A DNA stretch of 11,069 nucleotides. Origin: Acanthaster planci. Its lineage: Eukaryota > Echinodermata > Asteroidea > Valvatida > Acanthasteridae. The position numbers and the translations under genes are program-made. Positions within the stretch are counted from its first letter, which is position 1. Each line of letters starts with the position of its first letter. A model generated the notes under the pieces. That model was not told where the DNA came from. It did not search any database and was given only the letters and a program-made list of their open reading frames with translations. The DNA lies in assembly GCF_001949145.1 (NCBI RefSeq), contig NW_019091359.1, positions 3,185,960 to 3,197,028 of the forward strand, written 5' to 3'. Positions 1 through 8,108 of the stretch are shown here, piece by piece.

Positions 1-78
1 CACCGCCTTCCCACAGACTTTCTTTCCACCCACGAAGGGGCCAATTGTTGCCGCCCAAGTAAATTTGTCCTCCATTAT
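1..78 (-). CDS. Minus sulfatase, exon 5 (partial): DNGG metal site
   Basis: The exon begins after acceptor AACAG (AG at 80-79) in phase 1 and is cut by the window edge. It encodes [19 protein letters not shown] and then ESLWEGG. The Asp-Asn pair binds calcium and the later lysine contacts the sulfate in the family. It differs from the plus copy at about 5 of 78 nt. The rest of the protein lies left of the window. Confidence 0.92.
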   Translation of the reverse strand, partial: MMEDKFTWAATIGPFVGGKKVCGKAV

Positions 79-2573
79 CTGTTATTTATTTTGGAAAAAC
101 AAAGGAAGAGATGTAAAAAAGAAAAACTCCTCCATAAACGATTAAACAGATTGAACTCATTGACGCATAAACAACTTTGTAATGAAAATGCAGCAATCCA
201 TGCATGTAATCATCATCAAAAGTTTTTGTTGAATGCTGTTGAGTCTTAACTCGTTGACAGCACCGAATTTTTAAAATATAACGTATGCAAACGTATTCCG
301 CTAATTTTGCGAGACAAATTGGATGCACGTGAAATAAATGCAGAGGAAGTTTGCTCTGCGTTTTCAGTGCCATTCAGTGACAGTCTTCAGTCCTATATAA
401 TATCAATCTCATTCCAGTAATTAATAAAATCAGGCAAGAAATGTGTTTATATACCTGTTGAAAAGATGAGCACTGTGTCTTTCCAGAGTCCTAATTGGTC
501 CATCGTCTGGGTGATGTTACCAATCCCTTCATCCATACACGCCACCATCCCAGCATAAATCCTCCTAAATTTGTCTTGGATGTGCCAATATGGAATCATG
601 TACTGCTCTGGTACTTCCAAGGGTGAGTGAACAGCTTGGAACGGCAGATACAGGAAGAACGGCTATATAAAGAAATCGCAGGCTGTGATGGGTTAGCTTT
701 ACAAACTATTAGAGATTTAGACTAACAGACTGTGGGTTTTAGTCGGAAAGAACTCATGGAAAAGGGATTTGGTTTTCCTTTGTCTTGTTTCATCTGTGGT
801 TTTGTTTGTTTTTAATATGAAATCACTTATATAAAAATATAAGATTATCAGTTTTGAATCTTCTGTGTAATTATTTCAATTATCCCTTTATAAAATTTAG
901 CCAATAAGATAAAAAAAATATGAGGATTATTCCCCATAAAATGATGCTCAACTTCGGTAAATATTAGTCCAAGTTTTAAATTAATTAAAAACAAGGTACG
1001 ATATTCGATGTGCCGCTTTCAACATAACAACACGGAAGTGGCTTCATACAATAGTCGGGCATATCAGTTCCTCCTACGGGCAACGCGACTCGTTCGGCCC
1101 TTCTTATAGAAATTAAGGCCACGAGCACTGCCCCTAAATTCAGCTAACTTAGCCAAGAAATCCATCAAACATTAACAACATTACGTTCATCAACCCTACT
1201 TCGATTTTCAAAATGTAAATGAAACCTTTCGGCTCCGCTTTTCTAGAGAAAAATAAAATATGTAATCGTTGAGTGTCAGATGCTGACGATCCAGCCATGG
1301 TTACCTGATTAGAGTTCTGACTGTGTTGACGTAAAATGTCCTGAGCCCGTTGAGTAAATAGATGAGTCGAATAAATACCGTTGTAGTTCCAAACAGGATT
1401 CTCTTGGTCTCTAAAATCCAGTGAACCATTTCGTTTATGGGTAAAATATTCCTCCTTACCGAGCAAATATCCTAAAAAAAAGTAAGTTATAATGTCACAA
1501 TTGGTAGTTTCAAAATTGACCCAGATATAGTTCTACAAAGTTTGCTTAAACTCATGTGCACGTAGTCTATATGAAATGGACAGCATACAGGTTTTTAAGA
1601 AACAGAAGATTTCGTAACGCGAATATCTGACGCCACAAATTTGCGTTCACGTTCGCTTTTCGCGCCGATTATGAATGACCTTAAGTTCCATTGATTTAGC
1701 TACAGATAGCCTATGGCCGCAGCTGTCTCACCGGACACAATTTGGTCCTACGAAACCGAGATGCAATGCAACCGGTAATTTATTTTTAATCAAAATGAAA
1801 GAGAGACATTCATTTGCATAAACCTCATAAAAAGACTACGGAGCTTCACATTTTGATTCTACATTTGCCCTCTAGGGTATTTGGGCCTACCGAAATAAGA
1901 GTCGAATCCACGACGAGTCGGCCAACAAGCTTTCTTGTACATTCCCAAATGCCACTTGCCAACCACATGAGTCGCGTATTCCAACTCCTTTAACTTCTCA
2001 GCTAATGTAACGTCGTCGAGGGGAAGGCAGCTGGGCATTTCTGGCGTGATGACTCCATGCTGCAAACCAGTGTGGATCTAATTCAGGGGCATGGGAACAT
2101 TAAATGGTCATGAATTCAGGAGCATCGATTTTAAATGATATAAGATAAATGCATATGTCTTAAGGAATTTCTTATGAACGTTTCATATTTACGGCACATC
2201 ATCTAATACTACATTTACGCTAACTTAACGCCAACGCCAAAAAAGGGTTTATGTTTCTTTCTTCTGTTATTTGCCGTCTGAAACCTACCTGGTATTTTCC
2301 ACTCATTAGCTGGCTTCTTGTTGGTGTGCAGATGGGCTGAACGTAATAATTCTCTAGTTTCACACCCTCAGCAGCCAACCTGTCCAGGTTGGGCGTTTTG
2401 ATCTCGGAACCATGGTAACCGATGTCATGGAAACCATAATCGTCAGCCAAGATGAAGATGATGTTAGGCTTTTTGCAGGCTATACGATGATTCGTGCTGA
2501 TCATAAGGAGTAATATCAATAGACACAGGATGCACGAAAAACATGGAGCATAGGATTTCAGTCGTCTGTACAT
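1..2573 (-). CDS. Arylsulfatase (ARSB/ARSI/ARSJ-like), minus-strand copy, 5' part, five exons
   Basis: This is a sulfatase that would hydrolyse sulfate esters, probably on sulfated glycans, in the lysosome or outside the cell. The exons in coding order are 2289-2573, 1891-2077, 1305-1471, 455-662 and 1-78 (cut by the window edge). They give about 308 residues of a protein that is usually near 500. A signal peptide (residues about 1-33, hydrophobic core [12 protein letters not shown]) is followed by the metal-binding LADDYG (D44, D45) and the formylglycine motif CTPTR (C82). Next come GKWHLG (K136, H138), VHSP (H225), DNGG (D283, N284) and a lysine in GWKES (K301). These match the catalytic set known for ARSB. 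IHTGLQH and [13 protein letters not shown] are clade hallmarks. The ATG at 2573 is the first one after an in-frame stop. One oddity is ELEYATH, where a glycine is usual before the tyrosine. The exact substrate is unknown. Confidence 0.93.
79..454 (-). other. Minus gene intron 4 (376 bp)
   Basis: This is an AT-rich intron with a GT donor at 454-453 and an AG acceptor at 80-79. I see no gene or repeat in it. The 95-residue open frame over 86-373 has no family features and is part of the intron. Confidence 0.85.
455..662 (-). CDS. Minus sulfatase, exon 4: [12 protein letters not shown] to LIFST
   Basis: The exon is 208 nt long, with acceptor ATATAG (AG at 664-663) and donor ACAG/GTATAT, phase 0 in and phase 1 out. 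It encodes [19 protein letters not shown], then [19 protein letters not shown], then [12 protein letters not shown]. The histidine of VHSP matches the catalytic His of ARSB-type enzymes. GNIT is a possible N-glycosylation site. Positions 496-563 are identical, base for base, to 10237-10304 of the plus gene. Confidence 0.92.
663..1304 (-). other. Minus gene intron 3 (642 bp)
   Basis: This intron runs from GT at 1304-1303 to AG at 664-663. Its part at about 1005-1150 is richer in CG dinucleotides than the AT-rich remainder and could be an old insertion, but no structure identifies it. No coding potential is seen. Confidence 0.8.
1305..1471 (-). CDS. Minus sulfatase, exon 3: [12 protein letters not shown] to RQHSQNSNQ
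   Basis: The exon is 167 nt long, with a good acceptor (a run of T then TAG, AG at 1473-1472) and donor CAG/GTAACC. It enters in phase 1 and leaves in phase 0. It encodes [28 protein letters not shown] and [19 protein letters not shown], corresponding to the variable loop and the YST-F-RA helix of the ARSB family. It contains NGS, a possible N-glycosylation site. It is strongly diverged from the plus copy, although the length is identical. Confidence 0.9.
1472..1890 (-). other. Minus gene intron 2 (419 bp)
   Basis: The intron has a GT donor at 1890-1889 and an AG acceptor at 1473-1472 behind a strong pyrimidine run on the minus strand. A CG-richer patch lies at about 1615-1670. Nothing else is recognised. 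Confidence 0.85.
1891..2077 (-). CDS. Minus sulfatase, exon 2: IHTGLQH to GFDSYFG
   Basis: The exon is 187 nt long, starting after the acceptor TTAG (AG at 2079-2078) and ending in phase 1 at G/GTAGGC. It encodes [12 protein letters not shown], then [19 protein letters not shown], then [20 protein letters not shown]. The GKWHLG lysine and histidine contact the sulfate in known sulfatases. Glutamate replaces the usual glycine at ELEYATH. It differs from the plus copy at about 56 of 187 positions. Confidence 0.93.
2078..2288 (-). other. Minus gene intron 1 (211 bp)
   Basis: This is a short intron from GTAGGT at 2288 to TTAG at 2078. The counterpart in the plus gene is about five times longer (1072 bp). 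After the shared GTAGGTTT donor the two intron sequences diverge at once. Confidence 0.88.
2289..2573 (-). CDS. Minus sulfatase, coding exon 1: signal peptide and formylglycine site
   Basis: This exon encodes 95 residues and ends in phase 0 at CAG/GTAGGT (donor GT at 2288-2287). It carries the signal peptide, LADDYG and the signature [11 protein letters not shown]. The cysteine of this signature is the residue that formylglycine-generating enzyme converts in eukaryotic type I sulfatases. From the NIIFIL segment to the exon end it matches the plus-strand exon 1 at 172 of 177 nt, and all five differences are silent. Confidence 0.93.
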
Positions 2574-2593
2574 TATCTCAGCGATTGTTGAAC

Positions 2594-2613
2594 CTGCAAG
2601 TGTTTATATAAAA
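2594..2613 (-). promoter_or_regulatory. TATA-like motif or 5'UTR intron acceptor upstream of the minus gene
   Basis: Reading the minus strand, TTTTATATAAA (2613-2603) is followed by CACTTGCAGGTTC (2602-2590) and then the ATG at 2573. The first motif resembles a TATA box but would leave almost no 5' leader. The second resembles a splice acceptor (AG at 2595-2594), which would place the real promoter further upstream. The plus gene has a similar CTTTGCAGGT just before its ATG, which slightly favours the acceptor reading. Neither is proven. Confidence 0.3.
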
Positions 2614-5600
2614 GCTGCAGATTAACATAATTCCAATAGTTTGATGGAAATACTAGTTAATCTATAAACATGCACTATGTCGGCAGGTCAACTAGGAACC
2701 CTGTCAGGCTTCAATTTCTAATAAGAATTTAAATAAACCTCATCAACCCAAAAGAGTAATCGATTGTAGCCGTAGATTTGACTTGATACACGATAAAATA
2801 CTTTAACGCTTCAGGCCTACAATCGGGGATTGATTTGCGAGACAAAAGCACGAGACGGAGATGATGTCGTGTACTGGAAAACGGCCTCAGTATGGGCCTA
2901 CCCGGTACTGTCCGGCATGCAGAAAACGAGTTAAAACAGGCCTCGGATGGCGACATTTTATAAATTCGTTGCAGTTCGCTTCCCATACGGCATGCACCCT
3001 TTTTAAATTCTATGGTTCTCATTTTCGCCGACCCTATTTTTGGGTGCCGACCTCGAAAGAAAGCCTTTTTTCCTACCAACCCTGCTATAGCTAAGATACG
3101 AGAACCTTGTCTTAGGGTGTGATGACCAGTACAAAACTGCGTAAAAATGTGCGTATGCAATTCGCTTTAGCCCAAACATAACACAGCGACAGTTGAAATT
3201 CGCGGTAAGGCATCACAACCAGACGGAGCGGTACTTTATATCGTACACATAACATTAAAGGCCTTCGAGTTAGAAGAGTATTATGTATCATGGAGCGCCA
3301 CATTATACGTATAGCCTGGAGGCCTACACTATAGGCCTACTAAGCTAGAAACAAAGACTCGTGATACTCAATATAAAAACAAGTGACTGGTATACATAAG
3401 CCCTACGTCACTTTGCCTGGTTTATTCAATCATCTGTATGGCAGAAACATGGAATTTCTTTAGGAATTTTTTTTCCGACCGACTGACCCTCCTTCAATCG
3501 AAAAAAAAAACATACATGACATGAGAATAATAGAATTTTAAAAGGATATACACACTATACATGTAGCGTGATACGAGTAGGCCTATTTCCGGTGCATGTA
3601 TATACAAGGCTGACCTGTGGCGGTGAGATTTAGGACCTGCATTGCAAACAAACTTACCTCCTTGGATAAATCAAATTAGACCGGGTGCAAGATCCACGTC
3701 AACAGCATTTGCACTATAACCTCTACAATTCATCACATGACGATTCTGTATTGTGTACACACAGTCATTGAGATGGTTCATTCGCAGTAAGTTAAACGGT
3801 AGGCATAGCTGGATACTATCGAGAAAAGACAGAGTAGTCTAAGCAGCAAGGAACAGTGAATTCTGAAAGAGCAAACACGACCTGCTTCAACGGCGGCAGA
3901 TGATCATCAAATGGGTAAGCTTTCTGCAATTCACCGCTGCACAAAGGACACGGTGTAAATGCAGACAAAATGGTGCCTCCATGCAATTGTGTTGTGATCA
4001 TTATACATGTACGTGTACGTTTTATGCACGTGGGTTATAGGTCACAAACAGCGAGCTGCAGAATGTGTACCAGCACGGTCGTTCCACTGAGTTTCTAAAT
4101 AGAAGGCTTATTTCCTACTCACGATTGTTGTGAACAGAAAGTGTGGCAAGCATTGTACAAATGCAGTCTACATGTGGTTTTCAATCCTTTTTGCAGCTGT
4201 TGAAGCAAAAAAATGGGGAACTTGGGGAAGCTGTGTGAACATCATTAATTGTGTAAATATGGGAAACACAAACACGGTCGTTATAGTCCCAGATGAGTGT
4301 TTTTAGTTGCACGTGACTAACCTATACCGCCAGTGATGGCAAATTTTGGTGACATAATGTCAGGGCATAACTCAGAACAATGGAATAATAATTGTGAAAG
4401 ATATGTTGTGTCGCTAACATATTTATAAACGTCACAAAAGGTGAATATTTAGGATTACGTAACAAACCTCGTAACATTAGCATATCAAAGGTCTCAGGCC
4501 CTATGTCCCGTGTGATGGGAGTCAACGACTTTCAACTGCGTATTACTATTAGGGAGTTTGTTATGCTTACCAGGGATAGTGACGCTTTCAATGCATAAAA
4601 ATGGCAATAACTTGTTTGAATGTTACTTTGTAGCCTTTAGGATAAATGCACTGGATTTGGATTAAGAAGGATAAAATAAATCGAGTTGTATGACTCCACG
4701 TTTTATGAGGAAAGCATGATGGCAACATGTCTGGGACGGGTGGGGGATTGTCTCCAGCACCCCCCCCCCTTGGGCTCCTATTAAATGACAGCATTCGACA
4801 CTCAGTTTTTAATAAATATTTATTCGTCAGAAATATAGGTTTGACACGCTGAAAGGTTAACATAAATCAGGCTTGTATCTAACAGGTGAAAATGAAACCT
4901 CTGTCCGTTAAAAGACCATGCAACTGCCTTTCTGAATTCTGCTTGCTAATTCATTAGCCGTTAAAAGTCATTAAGACAAACCCGAGGATGCTTCTCAGGA
5001 ACGTTCTGGTTGGTTACATGGAAATACACTCAACGAAAACACGGCGGAAAACATGGCAAAGGAGTTGTACATCTTATATTATATTCGCAACCAGATTTTG
5101 TTTCCTCATCAAGATGGTGGGTCGATCGTTTACCGACAGGCCTTAACAATATGATGATTTAGTTTTGTTCATATCGATCAAAGATCACTTCTGAGTGCCA
5201 TAATATAACCGACTGATATTGTCATATCGGTGGGAATATGGTCTCATTATTTTGACCTCGAGAACACTCGACCTTTTCTATTTGATTGCAGTCAAGACTA
5301 AAGCTCCATCATAATATATACGTGTATCAGATGACAAGCCTGTCAATATGGCTGTATTTATAAGTTTGAAAGGTGGTGTGCTTGAATTTTATTTTATTTT
5401 AAAAAACGTGTATTGCACAAGCCTCCATTAAATTGTATGAAAATGTAGAGATCCTTTGATGAATACGTTATTCCTGAAATATGTTTTGTTTTCAGTCTTA
5501 AACTGTTAAAGGTTGCAGCGTATATACATCGAGGAACTTGTGTTGTTTAATTTTACTTTTTCTCTTCACAAACTTTTTGTTATTTAAGCGTTTGAGCTGT

Positions 5601-5822
5601 GGTTCAAAGAAAATTGAATTTATTGTCATGAAACTTGTTTTGCTTTCATTTTCAGGTGAATCACGTGACACCTTTTCAATGAAAGTAGTGCAATGATTTC
5701 AGTGTTGATACACTGCTCACATTACAGTTTAGAGACACATATATTATCGCAACTTGGACAACGACGAGTTTGCTCAATCTTGTCTAGAATTTTTTTTTCT
5801 CACACCCGTGCGGAAACCTACA
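2614..5822. other. Left part of the intergenic region between the two sulfatases
   Basis: No gene with recognisable features is present. A patch at about 2800-3350 is less AT-rich and has open frames on both strands (143 codons on minus at 2729-3160, 77 on plus at 2861-3094). Their translations show no domain, signal peptide or repeat. Several AGGCCTA motifs lie between 2813 and 3585. A poly-C run occurs at about 4760-4769. The remainder is AT-rich and unremarkable. It presumably holds the promoter and any 5' noncoding exon of the minus gene. Confidence 0.6.
2813..3586. repeat. Cluster of AGGCCTA-type short motifs
   Basis: AGGCCTA occurs at 2813, 3320, 3333 and 3579, and GGGCCTAC at 2894. 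Further AGGCCTA copies lie at 6244 and 6676, and GGCCTAC variants near 8774 and 10572. Several copies are the full palindrome TAGGCCTA. This is far more than expected for a 7-mer with four G/C bases in AT-rich sequence. I recall this word as common in some marine animal genomes. Its origin and function are unknown. Confidence 0.45.
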
Positions 5823-5965
5823 GAAGCGTATATAAGGGCCACTTGCATTTTTTTTCCCGAGCTACTATCTCGCCGCGGCGAGCCTACTATCTCGCCGCGG
5901 CGAGTTAAATCGTTGAATGTGTATCTTGCCGTGGCGAGTTATACGATCTTGTCGCGGCGTGAAAT
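5823..5965 (+). repeat. Left terminal inverted repeat with four GC palindromes
   Basis: CTCGCCGCGGCGAG, a perfect 14-bp palindrome, occurs at 5869-5882 and 5891-5904. Degenerate copies follow at 5925-5938 (CTTGCCGTGGCGAG) and 5948-5961 (CTTGTCGCGGCGTG). The first two lie in a 22-bp tandem duplication of a unit containing CTACTATCTCG. A TATATAAG sequence sits at the outer end (5829-5836). Repeated subterminal motifs of this kind commonly bind transposase. Confidence 0.7.
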
Positions 5966-6415
5966 TGAAATCCTGCCTCTCAAAGTACTTCAGTAGTTTC
6001 ACAAATCTTAATTTAGTGTGTCGTCGTACTCAGATGTATCAGGGTGTAATGCAATAAAATTGTATTTCAAATTGCTTTAAATAAAGTTGATTCAACCAAG
6101 CTTGATTTCGAACACAAAAGAAAACCAAAACAAATATCCCGTTCGGGGTATGAATTTCCATTTTCGGAAGTGGGGTAGACTACTCCCTGGTAGACTGCCT
6201 GTTGAAAAGATAACGATGCCTTTTCATTTGCGCTTATACAAATAGGCCTAATCCTATTTACATAAGCGCTGCGAGGGGGACCCTGAAAAGAACCCCCCCC
6301 CCCAAAAAAAAAGGAAAGAAAAGGAAAAAAGCCAAAGAAATTAAAATTAGAAATGAAATAGATAATAATTTAATTGACCCCCTTCCTGCAGTTAAATGTT
6401 ATTTTTTTTAACTAG

Positions 6416-6461
6416 ACAGCCCCCCCCCGCCGCCGAAAACAATTCTGGCCACGCCCATGCA
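6416..6461. repeat. Poly-C tract plus GGCCACGCCCATG, possible DNA-transposon end
   Basis: Read on the minus strand this is CATGGGCGTGGCCAG, then an A/T-rich spacer, then a poly-G run. It resembles the CAGTGGCGTAGCCAGG plus poly-G layout that I recall at the ends of many animal DNA transposons. No matching opposite end was found, so it is probably a fragment inside the larger inverted-repeat element. Confidence 0.35.
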
Positions 6462-7189
6462 TATTTTTAGCCAATGTGTGTTGCCACTTCGGACAAAACC
6501 TCGATGTTGATATCAGTTCAACATTAAAATTTGCTATGATTTAGGAGATTTTAACAGGCAAAAATAAAACTGAAGTGAAAGCGAAAGGGAAACTGACACA
6601 CACTTTTTTCATCAACTGGATTGGAGTCCCCTGGCTCTTTGACTTCACGTCCATGCGTTCACTTGTCACAGACCAAGGCCTAGGGCAAATACAGAACATA
6701 ATTTTTGTCGAGCACTTATTGGATGGAGTTTATTTTAACATCTAAACACGGATTGACACTTCCGACCTGGTACACATGACATGTGTGCACTTATACTATA
6801 TTTGGAAATTATGGCATCAAGTAACCTAAAATGCTTTGAACATCTAAAGCTGTGAGGTATTTCATGCGTTGCGTTTGTAAAAGTACTGTTTTTGATCTCC
6901 ATTTTAAGTGCTATAAATTAATAAATTTCGACTGATGAAAGTTCAAATGTAACTTTCAAGTCTGCTTGCTTCTGTTTAGCACTTGGAAAACGTAGGAAGG
7001 AATGAAAAACAGTTTGCCCCTCATCTGAATGTGGAAATTCACACCACAAAATAAGATTTCATTGTCTTTGTGTTGGAAAACAAGCTTTATTGAAATGTAA
7101 CTTTCATTTTTGTTTCAATTAATAATCTAGAACCAAATCGCAATGCATTTGAAAACGGCGCGCCGAATAGGACTCACGAAACTTTTGAA

Positions 7190-7336
7190 ATATTCGCTGC
7201 GGCGGGATATCAATTTGACGCTAATGAAGCAAAATCTTACAACTTGCCGCGGCGAGAAACGTATTCAACTGTTTAACTCGGTGCGGCGAGATGATAGTTC
7301 CAAAAAATATTGTGGCAAGTGGCCCTTATACGCTTC
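7190..7336 (-). repeat. Right terminal inverted repeat with three GC palindromes
   Basis: This is the reverse-complement partner of the left arm. Palindrome-like copies lie at 7277-7290, 7243-7256 and 7193-7206. The 34-bp step between the first two equals the step between copies two and three of the left arm. Read on the minus strand, GAGTTAAA followed by GTTGAAT and later GATTTTG aligns with GAGTTAAA, GTTGAAT and GATCTTG on the left. The arms are diverged, which suggests an old insertion. Confidence 0.7.
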
Positions 7337-7826
7337 CATATAAACCTCATTGATGTTCGGTGTCTGTAAATAAAAACCCCGTCCCCTCGTTCTATTTTCC
7401 TCTGGCGTATGGAGCATAATTTGCAAGGTTTTTTTTCAGATTTTGTCAAAGTTGAGTCAACAAGGATATCAAATGCAGGCATTCTGTTGAGAGACAGATG
7501 ACAAACCCCTTTTTCATAGTTTTAGGCGTGCGCCTGTGCTCCTTATACGCAACGTAGCGTATTACATGTATGGATAAGCTTGAACCAATATATTTGTGAT
7601 TATCGGAACTTGTGCAAAAAGATTATATTCATTCCCGTTACTTCATGACCCTGCTCCCTAAAAGGATCCGAAAAAGTTCAAATGTCAGCAGGCCATGTAC
7701 ACTATAGCTTTAACACGAAACGTACCCACTTTCCTCATTTAAATCGATGGTTCACTCCATCAGTCTAGCATTTCTTTTTTTCTAAATCCTAAATGACCGA
7801 TTTTTTGTGCGCCAAACTTTGCAGGT
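7337..7826. other. Immediate upstream region of the plus sulfatase
   Basis: This is about 490 bp between the transposon-like element and the start codon. No convincing TATA box is seen near the ATG. CTTTGCAG/GT at 7817-7826 just before the ATG looks like a splice acceptor, so a 5' noncoding exon may lie further upstream. No gene is recognised. Confidence 0.5.
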
Positions 7827-8108
7827 ATGTTTCCTATCAGACAACCTAAAGCTAAGCGTCCTTCCCTCATTTTCTGTTTGCTTGGACTTTTCCTTGTGAT
7901 CATCGTAAATCCTGTCAACGGAAAACCACCCAACATAATCTTCATCTTGGCTGACGATTACGGTTTCCATGACATTGGTTACCATGGTTCCGAGATCAAA
8001 ACGCCCAACCTGGACAGGTTGGCAGCTGAGGGTGTGAAACTAGAGAATTATTACGTTCAGCCCATCTGCACACCAACAAGAAGCCAGTTAATGAGTGGAA
8101 AATACCAG
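7827..8108 (+). CDS. Plus sulfatase, coding exon 1: signal peptide and formylglycine site
   Basis: This exon encodes 94 residues and ends in phase 0 at CAG/GTAGGT. The N-terminus has basic residues (RQPKAKR) before a hydrophobic core and a likely cleavage near NPVNG. LADDYG and [11 protein letters not shown] follow, with the formylglycine cysteine codon at 8067-8069. The last 59 codons encode exactly the same residues as the minus copy. Confidence 0.94.

Larger units (their letters stand above)
5823..7336. mobile_element. Non-autonomous DNA transposon-like element with long terminal inverted repeats
   Basis: The left end GAAGCGTATATAAGGGCC (from 5823) and the reverse complement of the right end (GAAGCGTATAAGGGCC, ending at 7336) match apart from a 2-bp insertion. 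The match continues through CACTTGC and then, less well, for about 140 bp. Each arm carries copies of a palindrome based on CTCGCCGCGGCGAG. The interior has no long reading frame, so no transposase is encoded. It has poly-C tracts near 6290 and 6420 and AATAAA signals at 6053 and 6080. No convincing target-site duplication is visible; only CA flanks both ends. It could also be two opposed MITE copies. The superfamily is not recognised. Confidence 0.65.

Noticed and set aside
2603-2613. TATA box for the minus gene as a firm call
   Set aside because: It would leave only a few bases of leader before the ATG, and a splice-acceptor-like sequence lies between; kept only as a low-confidence site.
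4322-4863. Minus-strand open frames of 67 and 91 codons in the spacer
   Set aside because: Short, low-complexity in part (poly-C giving GGGAGDNPPP-like text), no family features and no splice context linking them to a gene.
5206-5231. Small imperfect hairpin CCGA...ATATCGG
   Set aside because: Stem is short and interrupted; expected by chance in a sequence of this length.
5693-5996. Open frames of 71 and 80 codons on the plus strand across the left inverted repeat
   Set aside because: They overlap each other in different frames, run through the palindromic repeats, and have no domain or signal; they are by-products of the GC-rich repeat.
5821-7338. A target-site duplication around the inverted-repeat element
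   Set aside because: Only CA matches on both flanks, which is too short to be meaningful.
7273-7482. Minus-strand 69-codon frame
   Set aside because: It crosses the end of the right inverted repeat and has no recognisable protein feature.
7760-7985. Two minus-strand frames over the plus sulfatase exon 1
   Set aside because: Antisense shadows of a well-supported coding exon.
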